Positions 26,017-36,630 of a stretch of 64,000 bases of DNA are shown here, piece by piece. Position numbers and translations under genes: made by a program. Within the stretch, counting starts at the first letter, position 1, and each line of letters opens with the position of its first letter. This DNA comes from Isoetes taiwanensis (lineage: Eukaryota; Streptophyta; Lycopodiopsida; Isoetales; Isoetaceae). Under the pieces are notes generated by a model. That model did no database searches, was not told the origin of the DNA, and saw only the letters and a list, made by a program, of their open reading frames with translations. The stretch lies in the NCBI GenBank assembly GCA_021234155.1, contig JAJEKV010000032.1, positions 1,259,617-1,323,616 on the forward strand. The letters are read 5' to 3'.

Positions 26017-27788
26017 CGGAATACTATATGGTGTTGATTTCGTACGTGCAAAATACAATTATGAGGGGCTCGCTGCCGCGTCACCCGTGTGAATATGCAC
26101 CCAAACCAAAAGGGGTTTAAGGGGGATTTTAATTTAAATGTGTTGGTTCCAATGGTTATATTTATTAATGTCAATGGTAGTTATGTGTTGGTTATTATAC
26201 TAAAAAAAATTTTTGGCCCTTCGGGCCCCATAAAAAAAAAAAAAACAGAGGCGTGAGAATATAACAGACATGTAGCAATATGTGTAGCAAAGATTATCTA
26301 CAATTGGGCACCTTGTTTATGGAAAACTATTCAAATCTCGAATCAAATATACAATCTTAATTTATGAAAAAAAAAGTAGAGAACATAGTTAATATAATAG
26401 GTTCCGTGACCTTACAAAGGTGCTTTCACATGTGCATGCAATGTTTTCTTTGTTAAGCATGGCCAACCGGGATTAGTATGGTCTTTGATGAAAATCATTA
26501 CAAAAGCTGGCAGGAGTTGCACAATATGCATCGCTTCAACAAGGTGAGCTCTCGCCAAACTTCTTCCAAACTTCTTCCATCGCCTCTTCATCCTCTCCCT
26601 TCTGCATAAGAAGCTTCTCTTCTTCAAGGATCTATGAATTTCTCTGCTGGTCAACCAAGATGTTCTATCTACGCAGACAGGTGTACCTTGAAGAAGACTT
26701 CGGCAACTTCATTCGACCTACAACAAATTATGTAAGTGTTTAGCATGATATCTAGGCCATGGATTCCTGCCTTCTTGGCTACATAAATTTATAAAGCGTC
26801 CTCTTCAAGGACCTCCTAATCATTCATGATCATGAAAACATTTTAAGCTAACTCTATGTGGTCATGGAAAGCAATCCGACAAGAGGACACGGTATGCTCT
26901 TCTTTGCTGCCATGAACTTGAAGACAACACTTCCACATGCTATTATCCAGGAGGTGCGGTTGGAGAGCTTTGCTGATTTCACAAAGTATTCAGATTATTC
27001 AGCTCATAGAGCCTTGCTTCCATTATCCCTAAATCAATTATTGGAAAAATGGCCAAAGCATAACCCCGAACTCTCGTATTCTTTGACAACATCCATCGTG
27101 GAAAGAGTTAAGAGAATGTAGAAAACATGCTTCAACCATTCTTCGTATATTTAGGAAGGTATGAATAATGTGAAGAGGGTAAAACAACGAGGCCCTACGG
27201 CCTCTGACGAGATCCAATCAGATCCAATGCATGGCTGCGCAGTGTCATTTTTTACGATTTTTAAAAGATAGGCCATTCTTGGAGGATGAATGATTGCTCA
27301 CGAGAAGAAACCATGTACCTTCTTACTTTTTGCAATTGGAAGCTTCAGGCCACCGCGATAAGAGCATTACTACAACCATGGAAAATGCGCCCGTCCAATC
27401 CCTCCATGGTTACGCCATTTTGAAATTGCCCTGAGCAGCCGGGAAAAAAATGGCTCAGCCATCAATCCCTCCATGGTTTACGCCATTCGAAATTGCCACA
27501 GAGCGGGACGAAGAACGGCCAGACGATTTGGGAGGGGCACGATTTACCTAATCATTTTAGGAGAACCCTAAAGTAAAAGCTCTCGAGCCTTGCATGCCAT
27601 GTTAGAAATTTTTTATTTTTGAAGGGGATAAACCATTGTCTAAGTGCCATAAAAAATAATGAAAGCGTATGCGCACTCTAGATGTACGCATTAGTACATC
27701 AATTGAAATACACCACAAAATCATAGCAAAACCTTAGTGAAAAGCGTACAAAAATACAAAGGAAACCCCCTGTTATTATGCTACATAT
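26017..27788. other. foreign 1.77 kb segment in pLTR copy A
   Basis: Copies B and C run directly from ...AACATGTCAAC through about 190 bp to ACCAGCGAAC or its equivalent, while copy A has this segment instead. It includes a GGCCCTTCGGGCC hairpin followed by an A run near 26214-26243. A plus-strand open stretch at 26858-27121 reads MVMESNPTRGHGMLFFAAMN, for which I have no family. Clear transposon ends or target duplication were not found, so the mechanism is unknown. Confidence 0.6.
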
Positions 27789-28180
27789 ACCAGCGAACAT
27801 CTTATATATATACACCGTAGTTCTAAACCAATGTGCTGCAATTGATAACCTATTATTAAGGAAACATATAAACAGCATAATGTCAGTCAATTTTCATAAT
27901 CTCCTGTATACATTACCCTGGATGCTCTCAGTCCAAGCTATTAGTGGTATTTTAACTACCTATTTAACACCATGATATTATTCAACTAGATTCTACTTAA
28001 AATTCTCATATACAACCATTGTAATCTTGCCATAATACACATAAAGCATTCCAGAGAAACATGTAAAAGAGATCTACATCTGTTTTTAGTCATAGCCAGA
28101 TTCTTTTAGAGAAAAATACCACAAATAGTGCAACAAAGCAATAATTCATAAATCCATGTAAGAATGTTAAATCTATCTGC

Positions 28181-28501
28181 TCAAACCTGAGAGATTTGTG
28201 CAGTGCCAGCAATCTTGCCATCTTCATTGTTCTTCTTGGAGCCAAATTGTTCTAGTACTTCATGAACTGGAGTATCCAACCCTTTATTCGAAATTGCATC
28301 ATGGGCCACAGTAGCATCTACAGGGGTACCAATATTTCTCCCACAACCTTCCATGTTCCCTGGATCAGGAGCCTTATTTGGGCTAGCTGCCTTCAATTTT
28401 TTATGAAAATCAAATAGTTTCCTCTTGCTACTGGCACTAGCCTTTTCCTCTGCCAGCCTTTTCTTGGTGGCCAGATTGAGATCACCCTTCTTTCTCCCCA
28501 T
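28181..28501 (-). CDS. small basic protein of the Penelope-like element, copy A
   Basis: About 106 residues from MGRKKGDLNLATKKRLAEEK. The N-terminus is very rich in Lys and Arg, the middle contains PNKAPDPGN, and the C-terminus reads EQFGSKKNNEDGKIAGT. The start at 28501 is chosen because all copies share it and upstream residues differ. The frame runs into CTCAGGTTTGAG, a possible splice donor. The body ORF begins after an acceptor-like TATTAG with EYANEQ, so this could be the first exon of the polyprotein lying in the pLTR. No known domain was recognised; nucleic-acid binding is a guess from charge. Confidence 0.5.
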   Translation of the reverse strand: MGRKKGDLNLATKKRLAEEKASASSKRKLFDFHKKLKAASPNKAPDPGNMEGCGRNIGTPVDATVAHDAISNKGLDTPVHEVLEQFGSKKNNEDGKIAGTAQISQV

Positions 28502-29274
28502 AGCACAGCTCTGATAGCAAGCATAAGTGAGCAGTAATATCGTGATCAAACAATCTGCATTATGTAAAAGCCGAAGTAGAAAACACATGCTTAAATACAT
28601 CAGATGGCCACAATGCTACCGTCTGTTCTTATCTAAAGGTGTTTTTCAACACAACCCTGTAATAATCATAAGACTTGAACTTAGCTGGCATAAACCGTTG
28701 CTAGGAACTCCACCGTGAAGATTAGCTGGCCTGGCCAGAGCTTTACTCTGGCCGTAATCTTTCCTCCGGCTCCAACAGTCTCGCCCTAATCTTTTCGTTA
28801 GGTATTTTTAACAAACAAAATGCACCATCAAAACCAATTACCAAGATATTAAATAAACACATGTTTAACCCTCCACAACCTTCAAGTAACATTAAACAAT
28901 TACATGCTCCTAGGATAATTCACGCTAAGAGAAACACCATGCGCATATATGTTGCCCTATTGCATTTGTGGCTTCTAGAATTTTCAAGCTTTAACTCAAT
29001 CTCCTCTTTTAATTCTGTAGTGATCTTTTCCTTTTTGGAATACCATTGTAAATTCAATTATAGCCACCAGGATAATTTCATCCCCTTAGACAAATAGGCA
29101 GTGTGCTTCACACTATGAGGTCACTATGCTCTGAAACCAAATTCCTTTCATGCCAGCTATCTCAAGGGTCACCCCTAGTCATCATATTCCAAGTTTAACA
29201 TATCCTTTATATCCAGTCATGAATCTTCAACCAACTATTTAGTAATAATAAAAAAACCTGCCTCCTTCCCTAGG

Positions 29275-30270
29275 TCAGGTGGGCCTTACAAGATGCAAAT
29301 TTGCCATTGTATTGCAGAATATACAGCAACAAGGTGAGCTGGACCTTGTTGCCAGGCCCAACCCACCTATATTATACGCTTTCCATATTTTCTTGAGGAT
29401 TTGCAACATATCAGTGACCTTATATAAAGTCCCTGGAAAAATATCATTTTGCAGAATTTCAAAGACATTATTCAGCATATCTCTTTTTGCAAACCCATTG
29501 GAGCAAAATGCATTAATCAAGTCAGAGATATCCATGGCAGCATTCTCTGCATTTGAATGCGCATAAACATATGGCATTATCTGGGATATAATAACTTTAG
29601 AAGCCTGCCCGTACGGTCTGCAGCTGGAAGCCATAATAAACTTATTTACTTCAAATGGTAGTTTGCTTCTTTTGTCATACCTGTTTATTTCAAAAAGTCC
29701 TCTATCATGATCATATACTTTGATGGTAATATTTAAGAAATTACATTCATTTCCTCTGGGAGCTTCCATACCCTCTTGCATGAAATACTTCGTCTCATCC
29801 TTTATCCCAAGATGGTTGAGATTGTAGATAGTGACCTGTGACTGGACATCAAAAAATTCCTGCAGGTATCCTCCATTTATGATGTTCAAATCATCTATAA
29901 ATCTCACAGCATATTGAAATCTATGCACATCCTTCATCCTACCATTATGTGCAAGCGATAAAATGAATCTAAGCTCATGCCAAGCAAGATATAAGTTACA
30001 CCATGCTGGGCTACATGAAAAGCCCATCGGGATGCCTTTATTTTGCTTCCAGATATTTTTGCCCATTTGTAAATAACAGTGGGATACAAGCCAGTTATTC
30101 ATGTCTTTAAATTCTTCCCTTGTGACAAATTTCCAGCTCACATTTTCCTTGTCTGCATGTGATCTTGCCCATTTAACAAAATATTTTCCTTTCTTATGCT
30201 TAACTAGCAGATCAAATAAATGTTTGTCATCTCTCATGAAGTCCCATACAAGATCAGAGATGTCATCCAT
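29275..30270 (-). CDS. reverse transcriptase palm/thumb, Penelope-like
   Basis: A 331-residue open frame. GIPMGFSCSP at residues 79-88 matches the RT motif before the catalytic box, NLYLAWHE follows, and RFIDDL at about 123-128 is the catalytic motif with the paired Asp. The other catalytic Asp (motif A) appears just upstream at 30326-30328 in GACATAAC, followed after a one-base frame break by CYENIP. Fingers sequence LPYLMATYKAHKG lies near 30570-30610. An F-I-D-D box with GIPMG and a C-Y-x-x-I-P motif A suits Penelope/telomerase-type RTs better than LTR or LINE RTs. The true product is longer than this frame. Confidence 0.75.
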   Translation of the reverse strand: MDDISDLVWDFMRDDKHLFDLLVKHKKGKYFVKWARSHADKENVSWKFVTREEFKDMNNWLVSHCYLQMGKNIWKQNKGIPMGFSCSPAWCNLYLAWHELRFILSLAHNGRMKDVHRFQYAVRFIDDLNIINGGYLQEFFDVQSQVTIYNLNHLGIKDETKYFMQEGMEAPRGNECNFLNITIKVYDHDRGLFEINRYDKRSKLPFEVNKFIMASSCRPYGQASKVIISQIMPYVYAHSNAENAAMDISDLINAFCSNGFAKRDMLNNVFEILQNDIFPGTLYKVTDMLQILKKIWKAYNIGGLGLATRSSSPCCCIFCNTMANLHLVRPT

Positions 30271-30658
30271 AATTTCAATGATGCCATCATGTCCATATAT
30301 TGGTATGTTTTCATAACACCGTTATGTCTGGCTACGCGAAAACATCATATATTTTTTGGGTAAATTTACAATCACATCATATATCGAAGTTAACCATCCA
30401 AAGAAGCATTAATGGGTTTTTTGCTCCAAATTCTATATTTGGCGAGAGGCCCCGCGGACACACATTTGGCCACATTTCAATAAAATTGTTCAAGATTTGT
30501 TGTTATCAATGATGCAAGATCAGAAAATAATGTGTCATGCGTTTGTTAACCATTGTATTCACCCTTGTGAGCTTTGTAAGTAGCCATTAGATAAGGTAGG
30601 GAATTTAGCTCGCCTATATTTTTTTTCAAAAACTTGGCTACTTGCGTTACATTCGATT

Positions 30659-31399
30659 TTACTTCCTCCACTTTATCGCATGCATTTTTTCAAAGTCAAC
30701 ACTATTCAGCCTAAGCAAAGTCATTTCATGAATGTGCTTTTGACATATGAAAGCTGCATTATTAGCAGCTTTATCCAGCCCTGCCACATATAGGTTATCA
30801 TTTAACCATTGGACATTCTTTTTGACTTCCAAGTCATTCCACAGATACCTCTTGGGAGTCATTTTGCTCATAAATTCAACAACATCCATGTGAGCATACT
30901 GCATTAAGACCTGTATTATATTCTGTATATCCTCATCATACAGATCTAATAGATCATAATGATGTACATTAAAGAACTGTCTGCATGCCTTCTCCAATTC
31001 TGTCATAAACTGACTTACATTAAAAGAGTGGTCAGGAATATGGTTGAGCCCCATTTCAAAAGCCTTTCTTAGTTTGGTACTGTGTACAATACTCAGATCG
31101 ATGGTTCGTACATGTCCAATTCTAGGATCAATGAACTCTTTAAGATTAGGGTTTTTGCATGGACATTTAATTTTTCTTCCTTCTGCAAAAATGGGATATG
31201 GTTTATAAACTTTATCCTTAACTTGTTCAATGTATTTCCATGAGAAAGTGGTTTTTTCCACCAAATCAGTCCCTCTCTCTTGTAGGCATTCTGATAAACC
31301 GATATGGAACAATCTTTTTATATTAAATTTCTCTAAAGCTTTGTTGAAAAAAGTAAAGTGAACAATACGTTTTTCTACATCAACATTTTGGCTTACCAA
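30659..31399 (-). CDS. N-terminal RT-associated region of the Penelope-like element
   Basis: A 246-residue frame without stops. It contains KIKCPCKNPNLKEFIDPRIG followed by HVRTIDLSIV, then LRKAFEMGLNHIPD, and ends in the first RT fingers region. D-x-GHV-x-T-x-D followed by LR-x(5-6)-G is a pattern I associate with Chlamys/Naiad-type Penelope elements. In this family the region precedes RT in one polyprotein. Copy A preserves parts at 23157-23552 and 22791-23027. The start codon shown is only the first Met of the open frame. Confidence 0.6.
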   Translation of the reverse strand: MVSQNVDVEKRIVHFTFFNKALEKFNIKRLFHIGLSECLQERGTDLVEKTTFSWKYIEQVKDKVYKPYPIFAEGRKIKCPCKNPNLKEFIDPRIGHVRTIDLSIVHSTKLRKAFEMGLNHIPDHSFNVSQFMTELEKACRQFFNVHHYDLLDLYDEDIQNIIQVLMQYAHMDVVEFMSKMTPKRYLWNDLEVKKNVQWLNDNLYVAGLDKAANNAAFICQKHIHEMTLLRLNSVDFEKMHAIKWRK

Positions 31400-31636
31400 A
31401 TGCCTTTTTTGGTTTACATCTTTAAGTATGGTCCTGCTCCTGCAGTTGTTGACCTACAGACATATTATGATATTAGCATAAATAGAATTGCTGATTTTAA
31501 CAGAATTTAGAAAGATAGACATTTCTAGAATCCGAGCCAAATGGCCATTGAAAATATTTATATTTATATATCCGCCCCTCCAAAGGATTCTTGCTAAAAT
31601 AGCATCCTTTGTAGGAAAAAGTTTACAAAAAAAAGT

Positions 31637-32390
31637 TTATTGTGTCTCAGGGACACATTCCAAAGCCTTGTCAGGGTCTTCCAGAGAAATGACATAAACT
31701 GTAGCCTCTTTGTCACTGTTATCAGCTTCCTTGTTTCCAGTGTTGCTGCTGCAACTGTTTGCCCTGGGATCATGTTCAACTCTTGGTGCTAACTTAGGAA
31801 TAACCCTGAATGTTTTAGTCACCTCATCCTTGTTGGCAAATAAAGTTTTTTGTGCATAACCAGATCTTTTACTTGGGGCTTGCTTACTCAAAAAAGCCTG
31901 AGGCTTTATGGTTTTTTCTGCAATATCTGCCAGTTTATTATTCCCAAACATGATCTTAAGATTCTTTTCTGGAGTTTCAGCATATGCCAAAGTCATATCA
32001 ATCATGACTTTTCGTACTTCAATATATGCAGCATAAGCAATGACAGCAGGTTTTAACTCCTGATTCAGAAACTTAGTTACAGTAACCATCTTCATGATAG
32101 GAGTGGATTCAGGATATAATTCCTCCATGTGGTTAAGTAGGTACCAGATACCATGATCAAACCAGACAATACCACAATTACATTCTTCCTTTCTTTTTGG
32201 ATACCTGGATTTTTCACACTTACATTTGAAGTATGGACAGTGGGTCCTATAGATACGTTTCAGATAGAAGTCATCCCTTTCTATATTGGGAAACGCCATA
32301 TGCCCTTTTTGCCCTAACTGAATGTTAGTGTTCTTGAGACACGTAAGGCCAAAGAAATCCATCTTAAATGGTAAATCAACATCAAGTTTA
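31637..32390 (-). CDS. cysteine-rich upstream region of the Penelope-like polyprotein
   Basis: The frame enters from the Helitron junction at 32390 and runs to a stop after VPETQ. It holds FFGLTCLKNTNI, then CPYFKCKCEKSRYPKRKEE and CNCGI, a dense set of Cys pairs that could bind zinc, and a basic, Ser-rich tail. Similar CxC pairs are reported near the N-terminal nuclease of some Penelope elements, but I see no GIY-YIG motif. Residues upstream of 32390 in this frame belong to the Helitron and are not part of the protein; copy A shows the uninterrupted sequence. Confidence 0.5.
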
Positions 32391-32425
32391 CTAGTAATGG
32401 TGCCCAGCGTTGCTGGGGCTAGGTT
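32391..32425 (-). other. Helitron 3' end: hairpin plus CTAG
   Basis: On the minus strand, GCCCCAGCAACGCTGGGC forms a six-base-pair stem with an AAC loop and is followed by ACCATTACTAG. In Helitrons this hairpin precedes the 3' CTRR and marks the termination end of rolling-circle transposition. Confidence 0.85.
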
Positions 32426-33099
32426 AGTTATTAATGAGATTACAGCATTAAATGTACTAATTGTAATGATACAGCTTTTAATTTGGTACAAAAATAAATT
32501 GCATTGAAGTGCATCATATATAAGGATCTTTCATATTTGGAGACCTTGTAGAGCCATTTATTACATTTAAGCACGAAGTTTATCCAACAATAATATAATA
32601 CATCAAATGCATATACAAAGTCACATGCAAGCGAGCAAATGAGAGTTGTATATAGGTGATGATGCATCTTAGGACTCCGCCCTTCAATTTAAGATGATGT
32701 ATCTTAAGAATAGACAATCTACAAATTACTGTGTAGACAGTTAAGGTAGATGATTTTGCAATTCTATTGAAAGCTCATAAAAATAAGGCAAACATGACAA
32801 TGATGGTGAGATGAATGTTGGGTATAAAATAATGGATGATAGTTTTATTTCTTTGATAGAGCGAGTTTGGGACTTTGATCATAGGAAATTTAAAACGAAG
32901 GCTTTGAAATTTACGTATAGACTATGTCAACAATTTACGTTGCCAAAGAAGCAGGCATCTCATGTTAACATGCTCACAACCAAGAACAAACATTCCATCC
33001 TTAACATTGCTGCCCTTTTCATGCATTTCTTTTTGTAGTTACCATATTATGCATTCCTTTGTAGAAGAAAAAAAACAAAAACACACAAAGCAAGCTTGC

Positions 33100-33890
33100 C
33101 ATATCTAGATTCTTGAAGTTAGTTAAAGTCTTGAAGAAGTAACTAAGATGTGCAAGATAAACTAAGATATCCCCCTCAAAACCCCAAGTATTCCTTAGTG
33201 TATCTGTAAGCAGCGAATAGTCAGCACATGTTGGGTGGGATGCCATTTAGCCTGTTGTAAGAACACATTACACCACCGGCATGCCCGTCTTCCACACAGC
33301 TTCTAAAGGGCACATTATAAGTGTCTGCTAGATCTTGCAGAGTCACCTGAAGAGTTAATCAATTTAAATTGATGCTTCCATTTCTCTCGAAGTCAGCTAT
33401 TACTATTATAAAACAATATTGAGAATTCAAGTTCATTAGCTCCGAACGGATAAGCACATTAGCAGAACAACTTGCACCTCAGCATTGAAGTGATTGCGGT
33501 CTGAACCTCCCCAACTCTCCATATCGTATGCGGTAAAATGCCTTCGTCATGCTAGATGCTTTTGAATTCATCAAATGCATTTCCTCACTTTGTTCTTTTG
33601 GATCCTGCGTTTTTCACGACATAGTATGCGCATATTTGCTAGATAAAAACGGATCACATCCGGAAGTTGCGAGATAATACAAAAAAATAAGAAGCGGGAG
33701 GAAGGCTACCACGAAAAAGAGCAGCTCATTTGAATAGAATATGGCACTGATTTTGCCAACATATTGGCTACCTAAAAGCAGACAATTGAAAGCGAAAAGT
33801 TGCTTATTCTTTGAACATACATTCATAACTACATACTAATAGCATATTGCAGTAGGCTGGAAGCTCACCAGGGCCTTTGTTTCTTGTCAC
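33100..33890 (-). pseudogene. captured beta-xylosidase (GH3) exons, copy 1
   Basis: On the minus strand an exon ending near 33478 reads HFTAYDMESWGGSDRNHFNA. After a GT-AG intron, the next exon from 33346 reads [20 protein letters not shown], then GGVMCSYN and [20 protein letters not shown] after a one-base break. These are consecutive exons of plant beta-D-xylosidase/arabinofuranosidase, glycoside hydrolase family 3, around the catalytic N-terminal domain. Only part of the gene is present and it is inside the Helitron, so it is a captured fragment and not a working enzyme gene. Confidence 0.85.
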
Positions 33891-34049
33891 CATGGCTGTC
33901 TCCCAAATATACTATATCAGGGAGCATATATATCAGTTATCAACTTCCTTATGCTAAGGTAACTCTTCAGAGTTGAGTTCCATGCTTCCTGCACAATAAT
34001 TGCCACAACATCATTCCAATAGAATTCTGGGATAATAAACTATGTAGAT

Positions 34050-34853
34050 CTCGTAAAGAGAATTTGAAGTTAGTTAAAGTCTTGAATACGTAACTAAGAT
34101 GTGCAAGATAAACTAAGATATCCCCCTCAAAACCCCAAGTATTCCTTAGTGTATCGTAGCGGCCCGAAATAGTGGTCACATGTTGGTGGGATGCCATTTA
34201 GCCCGTTGTAAGAACACATTACACCTTTGGCATGCCCGTCTTCCACCTGACTTCTAAAGGGCACATTATAAGTATACGCTAGATCTTGCAGAGTCACCTG
34301 AAGAGTTAATCAATTTAAATTGATGCTTCCATTTCTCTCTAAGTCAGCCTATTACTATTATAAAACAATATTGAGAATTCAAGTTCATTAGCTCAAAGCG
34401 GATAAGCACATTAGCGAACAACTTGCACCTCGGCATTGAAGTGATTAAGGCCCGAACCTCCCCAACTCTCCATATCATTACGGTAAAATGTTTGCAACAT
34501 GCTTTGAAACCTTCATCTTGCTAGATGCTTTTGAATTCATCAAATGCATTTCCTCACTTTGTTCTTTTGGATCCTCGCATTCCCCGACATAGTATGCGGC
34601 ATATTTGCTAGATAAAACGGATCCTCTCGGAAGTTGCAGATAATACAAAAAATAAGAAGCCGAGGAAGGCTGGCTACGAAAGAAAAGCAGCTCATTTGAA
34701 TAGAATATGGCGATTTTGCCAACATATTGGCTACCTAAAGAGACAATTGAATTGAAACCGAAGCCGCTTATTGTTGAACATACTTTCATAACTACATACT
34801 AATAGCATATTGCGGGTAGGGTGGAAGCTCACGGGGCCTTTGTTTCTTGTCTA
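34050..34853 (-). pseudogene. captured beta-xylosidase (GH3) exons, copy 2
   Basis: Direct repeat of copy 1 within the Helitron. It shows the same two exons (about 34430-34530 and 34145-34300) with introns kept, and more damage in the second exon. The first exon extends further here, with KVSKHVANILP matching the expected K-V-S-x-C-C-K-H-F-T region. Copies differ in short clusters, many where one copy reads CAG or CTG. Confidence 0.8.
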
Positions 34854-34859
34854 ATAGAA

Positions 34860-35732
34860 TTGGAATAGAATGGGTAGAGCTGGACCCTATTTACATACCC
34901 CACAATTGTTCCGGACCTTGACCCTGCCCTACCATAGCTGCTCTAGTGCACGAAATTGCAACAAAATCCGAGGTATTATTGTCAAAAACATGAAACAGTA
35001 GGGGCAAAATATAAGATGGCGGCTTACCTAAGATTGCAAAGCAAGATTCAAGCCAAAGAAATAAAGCCAAAACAACCCTAAATCAAGGGATCGATAGAGT
35101 GATGTAAAAAAAATAGAGTTGGCCTTTCCCTGCGCCAAATTCACATCCATTCAAACAACCGGCATGGCAAGAAGCAAATAAATCACGTTCAGCCTAGCCT
35201 AATCGCCTTGTATGATTCAGAGCTCCATATAGAAAAGAGCTAGAAAGAAAATTGAAAAGTGTTGTTCGAGCTCCATAGCTCACAGTTCTTCGGAAAAAGT
35301 CTTAGAAGCTGCTGAAGAAAATGCTCGAAGTGCCATGATGGGGCTCGGCATGTAGAGGCGGAGCTTTTTGTGTTAGGGTTTTAATTAAAAAGCACGATGC
35401 CTTTCTTGTGATCAATGCCTTCCTTGTAACTTCAGCTTCAACTGGCCTGTGTAAATTCATGAGTTTAGGCTTCTACTCGCAAGCTTAACATCTCCTTGAC
35501 AAAGCGACAAAGTTCAAAAAGAAGATGTATTCCGAATGCATTTCATTTGAAGGCATAACCAAAAGCGCCTGTTGCTTGCCGCCATAGCCAGATCGGGATT
35601 CTTCGAGGCCCTGAATTAATTTGCCCTTGCTGTTCGTTCCACGACCGTCCAACTTTTAAATCAAAGAAATCATGGCCGTCGAAAATTTTAGGGTTTTATG
35701 CACGACATACACTAAAACTTTATAATAAAGGA
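34860..35732. other. 5' part of the Helitron, no gene seen
   Basis: Runs from the second xylosidase copy to the Helitron 5' end (TCCTTTATT on the minus strand). Short open frames only; no Rep, helicase or further captured exon recognised. Confidence 0.5.
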
Positions 35733-36630
35733 TTATAAACCTTTTCCAGTCTTGTAGCAGCAACCTTTGCATATTTGATGTCTTCTTTGTTTACTCCAGA
35801 CAGTGCCATAAGGGTATCCATACTAAGAGGTGCAATAGCTCCAAAATTCTGGCTCTGCCAGATTGCATGGGAATATACAGCAGAATACGCTTCAACAGAT
35901 TGTTCAATGAGAATAGGGAAACATGCCGAATTACTAAGTGTAAGATTTGGCACATCTTCATTACTAAACTCAGGATTAGTCATGACATCCGATTCTTGCT
36001 ATATTTCATGGTTCTGGGATTCATCTTCCAGCAAGTCATCTTCAGAGAATAAGCACCCATTCAGTTTTCACCTTGAGAATTTTTAAACATGTTTGTCTTC
36101 CTTGTTGTCATCAAAGCTAAGCACAATATCATTAGCTTTCTCAAGTGCTGTCAGACCAATCATGAACTTTATCGTCCTCAAGGCATGTACGTTCAAACAA
36201 AATACTGTTGATGTCATCATAAACTTTGCTGATAATTTCTTTACATTTAGAAAAATCGAAAAGTTTCTGGTCTTCATTTTGCTGATAGATTTTAAACCAC
36301 CCATTGAATCCCAGAAAACTTACAGGTGACCTTCTCTTATCAAAAAGATTGCATTCCTTGAAAGTGATGAACGAGTGAATATCCTTCCCTTTTATGCATC
36401 CTAGTAAAATCAGACAAAGATTATTGATTTGTCAATGTTGCAGATATGATAATTGAGAGCTATAAGCTCCTTTATCCAACCATTGCCTTTGTCAACCACT
36501 TGTTCATTTGCATATTCCTAATACACATAGCCAACATATGTTAGTACATCATCATGAAATATGTAATACCACCTAAATTTGATTAACCAGATCAAGGAAT
36601 TTGGTAAAACCAAAATACCGAGATTAAAAC

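Larger units (their letters stand above)
25441..29255 (-). repeat. pLTR-like copy A, split by foreign DNA
   Basis: Copy of the 2.24 kb segment in which 26017-27788 replaces about 190 bp present in copies B and C. It carries a well-preserved basic ORF (28181-28501). Confidence 0.8.
32391..35732 (-). mobile_element. non-autonomous Helitron carrying GH3 exons
   Basis: Copy A shows the empty site AAGTTTATTATAAACC. In copy B the insert lies exactly between A and T, with no base duplicated. On the minus strand the insert starts TCCTTTATTATAAAG and ends ATTACTAG, and the stem-loop CCCAGC-AAC-GCTGGG sits 8 bases before that CTAG. Insertion between A and T, a 5' TC, a 3' CTRR and a subterminal hairpin are the defining Helitron features. 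No Rep/helicase was seen, so it is non-autonomous. It carries two copies of a segment with beta-xylosidase exons. Confidence 0.88.
29256..36630 (-). mobile_element. Penelope-like body, copy B (Helitron inside)
   Basis: The better-preserved body. In minus-strand order: an N-terminal region (about 35733-36560, matching copy A EYANEQ onward); a cysteine-rich segment with THCPYFKCKCEKS and ECNCGIVWF (about 32130-32240); a linker ORF ending VPETQ (31637); a region with CPCKNP and DPRIGHV (30659-31399); and the reverse transcriptase (29275-30330). The 32391-35732 Helitron separates the first two parts. Without it the body is about 4.03 kb, matching copy A. Confidence 0.7.
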
